Below, one piece after another: positions 12,759 to 22,507 of a stretch of DNA of 28,051 bases. The DNA is from Pelargonium nanum (lineage: Eukaryota > Streptophyta > Magnoliopsida > Geraniales > Geraniaceae). The notes beneath the pieces are model-generated. The model was not told the origin of the DNA, made no database searches, and worked only from the letters and a program-made list of their open reading frames with translations. The stretch is taken from contig JAYMTF010000948.1 of the NCBI GenBank assembly GCA_036897485.1, positions 1 through 28,051 on the forward strand. Reading direction: 5' to 3'. The translations under genes were made by a program, and so were the position numbers. Positions within the stretch are counted from its first letter, which is position 1. Each line of letters opens with the position of its first letter.

Positions 12759-12767
12759 AGTAAAAGA
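11265..12767. other. 3' UTR and downstream intergenic DNA of the PHB-type gene
   Basis: The first few hundred bases must include the 3' UTR, but no single polyadenylation signal stands out. The rest is AT-rich with no convincing gene. A 32-A tract lies at 12725-12756. Confidence 0.6.
12725..12756 (+). repeat. Poly-A tract (32 A)
   Basis: Uninterrupted run of A just left of the repeat cluster at 12768. It may be a microsatellite or the tail of a retroposed insert; no SINE-like boxes were recognised upstream. Confidence 0.9.
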
Positions 12768-13290
12768 TCTAATTTTGTCCCAAAATTTTTGTGTTTCGTC
12801 TCAATTTAATCTTTATATTTTTTTAAAACCCAAAATAGGCCATAGACTTTTGTGTTTCGACTCAATTTGTCCATGAACTTTTTTAAACCCTAAATGATCC
12901 ATGAACTTTCGAATATTGACACAAAATGATCAATACCCTTAGAGTTTATATCAAAAGTTCATAGACTATTTTTGGTCGAAACACGAAAGTAGAGGTGATA
13001 AAAGTTAGGGTCGGTTGTGTTCAGGTTGTTGAACCCTAACCCAACTTTATAGGATTTTCGGGTTACGAGTTGTAGACTTAAATTGCATTGTTTTCTATAG
13101 GTATACCTGATCCGACCATAAACCGATCCAAAAATTGCATAATTAATTCAAATTGAACCCGGTTGATAAATTCAGAGCCGACCCGACCCGAAATGAGTTG
13201 AGTTTCGAGTTTTCAACTGATCGGTTACCTTTTCGTCAACTCTACACAAAAATTCAGAGAGTATTTAGGTTTAAAAAAAAAAGAATACAT
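12768..13290. mobile_element. MITE-like repeat, family with GTGTTTCGAC motifs (copy A), interrupted by a hAT-like insert
   Basis: It contains GTGTTTCGTC (12791), GTGTTTCGAC (12852) and the inverse GGTCGAAACACGAAA (12974-12988), so the element tends to fold back on itself. The inner part, with GATCCATGAACTTTC and TTAGAGTTTATAT, matches copy C at 15404-15742. Borders are approximate. It codes for nothing. Confidence 0.6.
12990..13244. mobile_element. hAT-like MITE (copy 2) with decayed 8-bp target duplication
   Basis: The ends are imperfect inverted repeats: TAGAGGTGATAAAAG on the left and, read inward from the right, TAGAGTTGACGAAAAG. The flanks CACGAAAG (12982-12989) and CACAAAAA (13245-13252) match at 6 of 8 positions, both changes being G to A, which fits an old 8-bp hAT duplication. 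Inside are GGGTCGG and CCGACCCGACCCG. It sits inside the repeat at 12768-13290 and has no transposase frame. Confidence 0.65.
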
Positions 13291-13977
13291 CAAATTGTGT
13301 TGAAACTGGAAAGTTGAGACACTGTATTTGAGATATTTTAGCAACAAGAAAAAGGGAGATGAAAGATGTGTCATGTGTTTGCATGTATTGGTGTGGTATG
13401 GGGAGGGAGGGTGGTCCAGTCCAGACTCCAGACCAGTCACTCACTGCACAAGGCAAAATAAGAAGAATCTGGTGAGGTAGCTACTAGTGAAGAAGACACT
13501 GTGGTTTGTGGGTGAGGAAGAGAAAATGGAAGGTAATGTATGTAGCTGATGATACATTACATGGCATCATCTCTCTCTCTCTCTCTCATGTTGTTGCAGC
13601 TGTTGGAGTTGCAGGTCTGGTCTGGTCTGAGCTGTCCTGGCTTGACCTGCTCCTGCTGCTGCTGCTACTGCTACAGTCTCTGCTGTTTTGCTGCAACCAC
13701 ACTGGGTGGCTACTATGCAATACTAGGACTAGTTGTGGACTACCTACTACTCACTCACCTGCCTACCTATACTTGCTTTGCTACTACTCTACTACACTTT
13801 TTATTATGTCTATACTGCCATGCTGTACACACATTTTTGTTTGCTGATTTTATGTTTTAACCACTACCTTCCAAGTAAGTCAAATTCAACCTACTTATTT
13901 CCCAAACTACCCCTTCCTCCACCATATTTAAGTTGCTTGTTTAATCCAATTTGAAGTTTAGCTAGAGTTAATGCTTC
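13291..13977. other. Intergenic, low-complexity, no gene supported
   Basis: Holds a CT microsatellite (13570-13587) and a TGC-type repeat (about 13650-13676). Frames here translate to leucine- and cysteine-rich low-complexity peptides and are not accepted as genes. Confidence 0.6.
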
Positions 13978-14175
13978 TTGACTTGGTTTTTGAACTTTTT
14001 ATATACGTTTTAAAGGTAAAGACCATTTTTGATCAATATTTAAAAATTTAGGGACCGTTTTAAAATAAATATAAGTTCAGATATCAAACAAGGTCGAAAC
14101 ACCAAAACTAAAGACAATTATGAATTTAAAAATTAAACTGGATTGAAACACGAAAATTAGTGTTCGAATTCGATT
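13978..14175. mobile_element. MITE-like repeat, GTGTTTCGAC family (copy B, short)
   Basis: Has AGGTCGAAACACC (14091-14103) and GATTGAAACACGAAAATT (14141-14158), as in copies A and C. The match is weaker and the borders are uncertain. Confidence 0.45.
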
Positions 14176-15403
14176 TTTACCTGATATTTATTATTAACAT
14201 GGGTTTGTAGAGAGTAATTACGATGGATGAGTTGTGAACAATTTGTTACACATTAGAAACAGTGTACACATAAAGGTTCCAAGTTGTGAATTCAGAAAAT
14301 GAAAATGAAATCCCAAAAAAGAGGCAGCACTTTCTGACCAATCAGAGAACCCGTGCAGTTCATTTCTTGTCAATCCCTCCAAACAATAAAAAAAAAAATT
14401 CAGTGCATCCAATTCCAATTCTGGGCCCCACCTACAATATACCAACCCAAATACATATACCATCCATACATAGATGATGTTGTCATGTCACATACATAAC
14501 ATCATCATCATCATCTATGACCATCACCTTGTGTTTTTGTTTAATAAGATTTAACCAGATAAGCGTGCTTTTAATTGGGCCCATATATACCACACTTTAA
14601 TTTATTTATTTTTTATAATTGAAAACAAAATCCAAGAATTGAAGAATCGCATTAAAGTTGAAAGATCTTCTGGTGTGGTCTCTTCAACCTAGCTGGCTGC
14701 TCTGCTAGCCTTTTTGTTTTTTGTTGATAAACACAAGAAAATATGGGATCTTTTTTGTTGCAGGTTTTTAGATTTTTGTTTTTCTTTTGTAATGTTGTAT
14801 TATTGTAGGCTGCTATAGCTATGAATGATGATCATGATCTTGATCTTGATCTTGATTTAGGGTTTTGACTAGCTAGCTTGAAGTTTCTTGATTTGTGAAT
14901 AATTGGGTTTCATGTTTTTGAAAAAAGGAAGTTTCTGTTTTAGAACATATTGCAGACAAGGGAATGATGGTGGTAACTGAGATAAGGGTTTTGTTTTTGG
15001 TTTGGGAAATTGATGAGATTTTGTGCTGTGGAAGTTTGGGGTTTTGCTTGTAGAGGTGGAGTTTTCATGATTGATGCCTTTTTTTTATTTCCTCTCTTTC
15101 TTCTTTGGTTTTTGTGTTGAAACCAAACATTTCTGGGACTTGTTGCAACAAACAGGTTTGGGAACTCTCAACTTGAATGGTTGTCAATATATTCAACATT
15201 GCATTTTAAATTTGCATGGATGCCTTTATTTTTTCTTGATAGACAAGAAAAGGGAAGAGATTTTGCTTTTCTTGTTTTTGTGTTCCATTAGACATCATGA
15301 CCACACATGATTTAACTACAATAATTACTAGTATTTGGCTTGGAAAGGAAAATTTAGAGTATAATGTACTCCTTTTTTTCATTTGCAATTTCTGAATAGG
15401 TAA
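14176..15403. other. Intergenic; possible untranslated transcript, not proven
   Basis: No coding frame of note. About 14650-15080 is T-rich with several GTTGCAG/TTGTAG-like acceptors and resembles intron or leader sequence, yet no coding exon follows. It holds a TGATCT hexanucleotide repeat (14835-14856) and an ATC run (about 14501-14516). Confidence 0.4.
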
Positions 15404-15742
15404 AAAATCAAATTTGATTTTTGAATTTTTATATCTCAACCCAATTTAGTTTATAAGTTATATTTAACTAAATTAGTCTATGAATTTTCGTGTTTCGACC
15501 TAATCTGATATCTTAACTTTTGTTTGATTTAAAATGGTCCATGAACTTCAAATATTGATCTAAAATGGTTATTGTCGTTAGAGCTTATATAAAAAAATTT
15601 GGGACTAAACTAGATTAAAAAAAAGTTCAGGAAGCGAAATGGTTTGAAACACGAAAGTTCCTGAACTATTTTTAGATAAAAAAATAATTGACTAAAATGG
15701 GTCGAAACACGAATGTTTAGGGAACAAATTAGATATTTTATC
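15404..15742. mobile_element. MITE-like repeat, GTGTTTCGAC family (copy C)
   Basis: CGTGTTTCGACC (15489-15500) is opposed by GGTTTGAAACACGAAAG (15641-15657) and GGGTCGAAACACGAATG (15699-15715), giving a long imperfect inverted repeat. Shared inner segments with copy A include GGTCCATGAACTTC and TTAGAGCTTATAT. There is no coding frame; borders are approximate. Confidence 0.6.
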
Positions 15743-16106
15743 TTCTAAATATTCATTTTCATGACAAGCTGTTGTCACCTTTGGTGTTTTTATTTTGGTG
15801 CATTCAAAGCATCAAACCTTCTAATTGAAATTGGATTTGGAGTTGTGACCAATCTATGGTTTGTTTTTGCCTTTAAATTTATGTTCATCATTCAACTAGT
15901 TAGTAAGTATTGATGAGCAAGTGCTAAATAAGCAATAAACTACATTGACTATCTCAACTACTTCATGATCAATTTTAGTACTATACTATTTTAATGAAAA
16001 CATTTTTTATTACACTATACAACTACTTAAAGAACAATTATTTAATTCTCATAATAGGTTGGACCAAACAAAGTAGGCAAAACCAATTAAAGATCCCACG
16101 AAGTTA

Positions 16107-16156
16107 TTGGGCTTGAAGCCCAAATTTGGACCCATGACCAACTAAGATGGGCCAAT
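16107..16156 (+). promoter_or_regulatory. Site II (TGGGCY) promoter elements and CCAAT box of the KxDL gene
   Basis: TTGGGCTTGAAGCCCAA at 16107-16123 is a near-perfect palindrome made of two inverted TGGGCY elements. TGGGCC follows at 16148-16153, overlapping GGCCAAT (CCAAT box). They lie 80-126 bp before the KxDL start codon. TGGGCY elements are known plant housekeeping promoter motifs bound by TCP factors; binding here is inference. Confidence 0.55.
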
Positions 16157-16232
16157 ATGAAGCCCAAAATGTATCAATTCAATACGCTCGGCTTGTGTTG
16201 TCGCTCGGTGATCTGAGGCAGAGAAGCGAGTG

Positions 16233-19200
16233 ATGGAGGAGCAGAAGGAGCGAGAAGCGATCAAAGCGACGTCGGAGCAAGTTTCCAGAGAGTTCAAAAC
16301 CCTCGTCAACGCCGACGATCTCGAAAATCTCAAGCAAGCACAGCATCTCATGTAATTTTCTCTCATTTCAAATTTTCAATCCGCTTTGTCTTCGAAATCT
16401 GATATATATATTTTGAATTTTTGTGCTGGAGCTAATTTGGTGCTCATCCTTGAATTGAAGGTGCGGTAAATTTCAATTAATTTGCAAATTTTTGCAATTT
16501 TCGATAGTCTTGTTGAAAAATGCGTGGAACTGTAAGTATTTTCAGCAAATGAAATTGGAATAATGGATGCAGCTGCATTTTGAATCTTGTTTCAACTTTC
16601 ATGTATGTCTATGCGAAGGAAAGAGGTTTAGAAACGCATTATCTTAATTCATATTTAGAGTCTAATGAATTTTCTTGTTGGTTGCTTGATAAATTTTGAA
16701 GCTGCTCAGGTAGATTTTGATGATGTTCATATTTGATTTTAGTCACTATAATACGGATAGCAAGTTCAGCTTTTGAACCCTGCAATTGTTAATTTGTGAA
16801 TTATCTGTACCTTTGCCATCCATTGACATAGATTTAAAGCTATTGTTGGAAGCTCAAGTATTAGAGGTGAAGATAGTAATGGTTTAGTTGTATCGGCTTG
16901 ATCCTACACAGGATTCTTCAAATGTTTTCCTAAATTGAAGCTTGAGGAGTGAGGTGGAACTAGTGAGGTGAATGGTCGAGTTAAAAATTCAGTTATGGCA
17001 GATTGTGATTTTAATTAATATGACATGATATGCACAATAGCTCTTAATATGAAGATATTGGACTATCTACAATCAGTTTTGAACCAGCAGTATATATAGA
17101 GGGTTTGAGATGACATGGTTTTAGGTTTATGCAGAAAGAAAAGGTTATATTAGTTCGTGTTGGACCTAATTTTTGTTTCAAATAGAAGGTGGAATTTTAG
17201 TTGCAAATTGCAGATGGCAAGAGCAATTCTGAGAATATATATGCAATTCAGGCTACAACTTGTGAACGAAAAGATTACCCAATTTGAAGGAGGGCCACTC
17301 TAGCTGTTTCCACATGTCTTCTTCTTGGCAAGTGCTTGTTAGGGGATTGATCTTCATCTGCTTAGACCTATATATGTGTGCACAGGTTTGATTAGCCGAA
17401 CATTATAGTTAGTTTCATGGTTGATTTTATTCTCCATCATGGCTCTCAGCTTGCACATTAATGAAGAAATGGCTCCAAGGTGATAGCCTTCCATGTCATG
17501 ACTCACGAGTTGCATACAAGTTATTTTCTAGAAAAAAAATGAATACAGAATAGGAAATTGTGTTGGTAATATACAGCCTCCTGGCTCCCCACATGGAATG
17601 TATGGGTGGGTGGTTACCTGTTCCAGAGAATGTGTTGCGCGTCATTTATCTTTGCCTTGCCATTAGTTGCTTATTTAAAGAACACCTGGAATTTGGTGTA
17701 TAAAATGCCTTGTCACAAATTGCTTTCCATGCCACATGCTTTACCTTGTGTATAAAATTGCAGATTGGGAAGGTTGCAAGACAGCAATGCAGTCCTGTCA
17801 CATTTTAATGAATACTCAGAGCATTGCTTTGCTGAGGTTTCAGGAGACTTCTCAAGAAATACACGTCTCTTGAAGTCTATGAAATCCGACCTTGACTATA
17901 TATTTCAGAAGCTAAGGTATCTCAGCACTTATTTTTGGTTTGTTCTTATCGGTTTAAATAATTATGTTATGTAATTATAATTGCTGTTCTCAAATACATG
18001 TTGCCTGTCATGACATGTGAATGGTATTTTATCTTGAACTGTTCTAGCTTATTAAGTAATTCACTTTGAGATAGTTGTAGCCTATCGATTGTGTTGGGCA
18101 TTTACTCTGTACATGTTTTCTTCACTTGGACAGAGTGAAGTTCTCGAGCTTGAAACATTTGACAGGTGCATTAGATATTTATCAGCATATCTCTTAACAA
18201 CACATGCCACCTTAAGGTCCTTGTTCTGATATGTCTATTTTTGTAGTCCAGTGTAATACATTCCTAGGAAATTATGTGTGATGGAACGTTTGTTATGTCC
18301 AAAAAGATTTCATGCTCTGCTTCCACTGTCCACTTTAAAAAACTGAGAATGTGAGGTATGACTAAAGTCTAAAGTCATTCACTTGTGGCAGGACATCCTT
18401 CTTTTGGATGAAATATACTGAGAGGTAGCATAACTTGAAAAAAGCTGTAAAGCTTTCTGGAATATACTTTCCGGATCATGTAAGATGTCTGCAGTCGTTT
18501 TTAAGAAAGCAGTGACTCAAATTAGTTACCTAAAGCTCTAAGCTACGGTACCTTTCTACTTCAAAATCGTTATCTCATTTTTGGCATTTCAAATTCAACC
18601 ATGTTGGGTTTAGCCAAAGTACCTAAGATAATCACATTTGTTTGTGCAGAAAGTGCTATTCTTTATTAACATGAGAGGGTATCCTCTTCTAGATTCAATT
18701 TCTTTTTTATTCTTCTTAAATTCCATATTTTAGTTAATAAGATACATCAAACCGGAGAGAAGTTTAGCAGAGGATTATTTCTTACTGCAGCAACTTGGTG
18801 TTCAAGGATGGTTTCCCAGAACTGTTTGGATTCGGGTCGAATGCTACTCTTTAGCTATGCCTAATTGAAGCTTCTTAGCATGGTTTTCCATCAAATATAG
18901 GTTTTATACAAAAGTCTGGTAGCGGGTTGATGTGTCTGATTATATATGTAGTAGAACTGAATTTAGACCAATAGTTATTGTTTAAACTTAGCATGACAGC
19001 TATTATCTATCATATGTGACTAATGTGAGAGTATTTGCCTTTTCTTTTTGCTCGGCAACTTTATATATATAGTATACCGTCACCACGGAGGCTCGAACAC
19101 GAGAGTCGAGACCTCAGAGGGAATCCAATGCTGAGAGTATTTGCTAATATATGGTGTTGTTGTATACAGGAGCATGAAGTCAAAAATATCAGCCACCTAT

Positions 19201-19272
19201 CCAGATGCATTTGCAGATGACTCAACCAAAGAAGTAGTTGATCAGAGGCCGGATCTTGAAGTGCCTCAGTAA
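16233..19272 (+). CDS. KXD1: KxDL motif-containing protein (KXD1/BORC-subunit-like), 3 exons
   Basis: Small coiled-coil protein of the KxDL family. In animals KXD1 is a subunit of BORC and is linked to BLOC-1, acting on lysosome-related organelles; the plant role is little known. Exons 16233-16351, 17764-17916 and 19170-19272 join in frame across GT/AG junctions (introns of 1412 and 1253 bp) to give 124 aa. The signature KSDL is at residues 80-83, within MKSDLDYIFQKLR. The first 40 residues are charged and helical, and the tail (residues 94-124) is acidic and probably loose. There is no signal peptide or membrane segment. The start is the first ATG after the promoter elements, and the length is usual for plant members. 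The second intron carries a SINE close to its 3' end. Family assignment is firm; complex membership is inferred. Confidence 0.9.
19026..19144 (-). mobile_element. 5'-truncated tRNA-derived SINE with 13-bp target duplication, in KXD1 intron 2
   Basis: The 13-mer TGAGAGTATTTGC is perfectly repeated at 19026-19038 and 19132-19144. The 93 bp between, read on the minus strand, begin at the edge of a tRNA-like A box (GCATTGGATTCC), hold a B-box-like GTGTTCGAGCCTC (19088-19100), and end TTGCCGAGCAAAAAGAAAAG, an A-rich tail like those of plant SINEs. The 5' end is missing, so it is probably not transcribed by itself. It lies antisense to the host gene, and its right duplication ends 25 bp before exon 3. 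Confidence 0.8.
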
Positions 19273-19728
19273 CATTACTTAAAACACCTTCAAGATGTAA
19301 AATCGCACTATATATCTTAGTTGTGCCACATGAAATATAAAAGACAACACCTTGCTGTCTTTGATTCTACTGTGCTTTTTTTTCTTTCTTTCTTTCAAGG
19401 TATTGCAGAAATTAATGTGGTCTAGGAGACTCCTTTCGAAAAAAATGTGGTCTAGGAGACGTGGTTTGGGTCACTATGATCACCGGATCACGTGGGCCAT
19501 GTATGTTAAGATGACATTATGACATTACTGATTAGGTTTTTATAATATGTTATGTCTAATTGCACATGGGCCTTCTCTCTTTTTCTTTTTAACTTGTATA
19601 TATGGGCTGTCCATGGAAAAGCCCATTTTAACAGGCTCACATTCAATTTATAAGTTGAATTTCGAAAGAAAAAAAAAATTGACAACCGGTCACCGATTTT
19701 GATTGGGTTGAACCTCACTCCCCCTGCT
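19273..19728. other. Downstream region of the KxDL gene
   Basis: It must contain the 3' UTR. A short direct repeat, AATGTGGTCTAGGAGAC, occurs at about 19414 and again at about 19444. No gene is supported. Confidence 0.5.
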
Positions 19729-20617
19729 TAGGGGTGTAATCGAGCCAAATGAAGCCTAAAATTGGCATGGCTCGGCTCGACACTTTCGTACTTAGCTCGA
19801 GTTTGGCTCGAGCTTATAAAATAGGGCTCGAGCTTGATTCGGTAAAATGCAGTTAAGCTCGACTTGACTCGGTTCGACTCGTTGACAATTAATCATAAAC
19901 TGAAATTTATTAAAATTCAAAGAAGATAAGTATAAATTAGTTCTAACATTATATATGTCTAAAAATTATTACTAACAACTTCCCCCGTTTCAAATTAAAT
20001 GTCTTTTTGTAGTTTTTCACAAAAAGTAAGAAAATATGTTAAAATGACTTTCTTAACCTTAGATAAAGACATTAAACTCATAATTACTAGTCCACTACTA
20101 ATATATTTATTCTACTTTAATGCTAAAACTTTTCATCTTCCACATAAAAGTCATTATTATGAGTATTACTATTTATGAATGACAAAGGGCATTATGGAAA
20201 AATCATGTGTATATGTATGTTAAAAGTAGATAGTGACATTTATTTTGAAACAAAAAACGAACTTTAGAATGACATTTAATTTGAAACAAAGGAAGTATTA
20301 TTATATAAGTTACTCATAAAATAACGATTATCGATTTTATTTACAATTTTGAAGAAGAAAGGTATATAGACAAACATTGGTAAAATATAATATGTATTCA
20401 TGTTAAAAAAAATATAAACTTACATTTAATATTATATATAAATATATTAAAAATAATAACGAACTGGCTCCCGAGCCTATCAAATCACAAAAGGTTCGAC
20501 TCGAGCTCGACTCGTTTATTAAACGAGCTCAAACATAGGCTCGAGCTTGACTATAACGAGCATGAGCCAAATATTTAACTAGCCGAGTTCGAGCGGCTCG
20601 ACTGGTTTACACCCCTA
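19729..20617. mobile_element. hAT-like non-autonomous element with TAGGGGTGTAA ends
   Basis: The left end reads TAGGGGTGTAATCGAGCC. The right end, read inward, is TAGGGGTGTAAACCAGTCGAGCC, an imperfect terminal inverted repeat. Subterminal GGCTCGAGCTTG-type repeats occur in both orientations (about 19775-19880 and 20465-20600). The adjoining octamers (CCCCTGCT and CTGTTTCT) match at only 4 of 8 positions, so no target duplication is claimed. It has no transposase and contains a second element. Confidence 0.75.
19979..20295. mobile_element. Stowaway-like (Tc1/mariner-type) MITE nested in the hAT-like element
   Basis: The inverted ends are CTTCCCCCGTTTCAAATTAA on the left and CTTCCTTTGTTTCAAATTAA read inward from the right, both followed by ATGTC: about 25 bp with few mismatches. 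The right flank is TA, as expected for a TA-targeting element; the left flank is AA, perhaps a mutated copy. It is 317 bp, AT-rich and non-coding. Lying inside the hAT-like element, it must have inserted later. Confidence 0.7.
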
Positions 20618-20620
20618 CTG

Positions 20621-20707
20621 TTTCTGGGTCTCATAAAAACCGGACCGGTAACGTATTGGATTCTACCTCATTTCCATTTCCGGGTCTCTAAAAACCAGAC
20701 CGGTACC
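20621..20707 (+). repeat. Imperfect tandem pair of about 31 bp upstream of the BZR-type gene
   Basis: The segment at 20621-20652 (TTTCTGGGTCTCATAAAAACC then GGACCGGTAAC) recurs at 20677-20707 with a few changes (TTTCCGGGTCTCTAAAAACC then AGACCGGTACC). It lies 380-470 bp before the BZR-type start codon. Confidence 0.75.
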
Positions 20708-21088
20708 ATATAATTACAATATTGAAAGAGATAAGATCGCTATGAAAGAGAGAGGTTAATCATGCCTTTTTAGCTACCCACCAATCACAGTCATAGAACT
20801 GCTGCTCTGCTATCAGCCGCCACTCCGTATTCTTTTTCCAATTGTCTCTCTCACGCGCCATCCCCTGCCGCGTGAAAACCAAATCATCAACACATGCATT
20901 TGTGATTTTGTGAAGAGAGTAGTCATGCAAAAGGTAAAGACACAGATGCAGCACCTGACCACTCCCAGCCGTAGGATCGATCACAATTAATTGGATCGTA
21001 CCCGACCCGAACAACCTCCTAAAAAAGCTGAGAGAACAGCATCGATTCATTTCATCATTTGTAGAAACACAGCATTAATTACTCTCCG
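20708..21088 (+). promoter_or_regulatory. Promoter and leader region of the BZR-type gene (tentative)
   Basis: Non-coding sequence directly upstream of the start codon. A TATA box and transcription start cannot be fixed by eye. A 96-codon frame on the opposite strand was not accepted as a gene. Confidence 0.4.
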
Positions 21089-21957
21089 ATGAAGCAGCAA
21101 CCACCGGCGGGATCGCACGGCAAGAGAGTGGTCGGAGGCGGTGGTTCGACGACGGCGACGAGAAGCGAGACGGAGAAGGAGAAGACGAAGTTGAGAGAGA
21201 GGCAGAGGAGAGCCATCACCACCAAGATCTTTCACGGCCTCAGGAAGCACGGCGGCTACCACCTCTCTCCTCGCGCCGACATCAACGAAGTTCTCCGCCA
21301 CCTCGCCAAGGAGTCCGGCTGGATCATCGAGCCCGACGGCACCACCTACCGCTCCACCTCCAAGGTTTCCTTCCAATTCCTAATCTCTAACCACTGAAGT
21401 TTCTCATGAATTAGGCTTTAATTTGTTTGTTTGATTTCAAGGCGGCTTCGATGGCAACTGGCTGTCCGGTGTGCGGCAGCGCCAGAGGGAGCGCCACCGC
21501 GACTCCGACGAGCAGCGTAGTGGTAGTCGGAGGAGACTGTTCCACTACGGCCTCGCCTCGCCGGTTTCCTCCTAATCCTACCGGCGGAGGAGATCATGTT
21601 GTATCAGCAATGGTGAGTACTGCTGGTGGAGGTAGTTCTGGTAGGTTCGGTGCTGTTTCGTCACAGGAAGAGATGTTGTTAACAAATGATCAGCGTAGCA
21701 ACAGCAATATACCCCTGGAGCTCTACATGTATGGGAGGCTAGCGGTTGGTGGTCTCCACGCCTCAACCACCACCACCACCGGAGGCGGCGGCGCTAATGT
21801 CGGTGACCGGACGGCCTTGGGTGGAGGAGGAGCTACGGTGGTGCTTGGGTATCACCACATTCACCACAACATGTACTTGCAGCAGCACCAGGGAGATCAG
21901 GAGACGAGAGCTTCTAATGACAACACGCCTGTAGCTTCTCCTCCACGCCGTGCTTAA
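21089..21957 (+). CDS. BES1/BZR1-type transcription factor, short protein with a BAM7/BAM8-like domain, 2 exons
   Basis: Exons 21089-21364 and 21442-21957, joined across a 77-bp GT/AG intron, encode 263 aa. Residues about 28-90 form the basic, bHLH-like BZR DNA-binding domain: KLRERQRRAITTKI, LRKHGG, RADINEVLRHLAKESGW and EPDGTTYRS. The basic stretch resembles the domain at the front of BAM7/BAM8 beta-amylase-like proteins (KLRERxRRAIT) more than canonical BZR1/BES1 (KRRERRRRAIAAKI), by recall. The rest is rich in Gly, Thr, Ser and His, with CPVCG at about 99-103 and runs of Thr and Gly. No glycosyl hydrolase domain follows, and few Ser/Thr-Pro sites are seen, unlike the GSK3-regulated region of BZR1. 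It likely binds DNA in the nucleus; a role in brassinosteroid signalling is only inferred. If the intron were kept, the frame would stop at 21395-21397. Confidence 0.85.
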
Positions 21958-22507
21958 TTAAATTGAACTGTATTTAGTACTAACCACCTTAATTACGGGA
22001 TTATTACTATAATTAGTATTTTAGTAGCAGTATATAATTAAGAACAATCTATGTTTTAGTACTGATTATAGGGTTTTTTAGGAATAGTTTTTGGTGTGAG
22101 TATTTTGATATGAACACGCATGCATATATGGCAACCTAATGTGGCTGATCAACTCCTCTTTTTGGTTATGTTATATAATATATTGATCAAATATTATTCT
22201 ATGCTGCATTTTCATTTTGAAGCTTACTCTTTTTTCTTTTCTTTTTTCACTTTTGTAGAATTTGAGCACCAAACAAGAAAAGCCTTTGTAAATCAATCCA
22301 TTTAACACTTCACAGGTAGGCTAATTTTAAATAGGTGACCAAATTGCTGAAGTCATTCCCATATAGTCCATACATGTATTGGCAACAAATTGCAATTTTC
22401 AGTACAATGCAAGCAAGTTTCTATGCTATGCTAGTTAAAACACCCTGCATCAACTCACCACTACGAGTGACTCACATTCCGAAAACTTCCTCTTCTGTTC
22501 TGTTCAT
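21958..22507. other. Intergenic between convergent genes
   Basis: About 550 bp separate the stop codons of the BZR-type gene (+) and DRT111 (-). The stretch must hold both 3' UTRs. No gene or strong terminator-like signal is seen. Confidence 0.6.

Noticed and set aside
13360..13560. Possible miRNA precursor in the GC-richer stretch
   Set aside because: No long fold-back and no match to any mature plant miRNA that I recall.
13506..13860. Overlapping plus-strand ORFs of 103-113 codons rich in Leu, Cys and Tyr
   Set aside because: They arise from CT and TGC microsatellites and differ in frame without family resemblance.
20760..21050. 96-codon ORF on the minus strand, divergent from the BZR-type gene
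   Set aside because: No recognisable family, and it overlaps the expected promoter and leader of the BZR-type gene; nothing supports it beyond being open.
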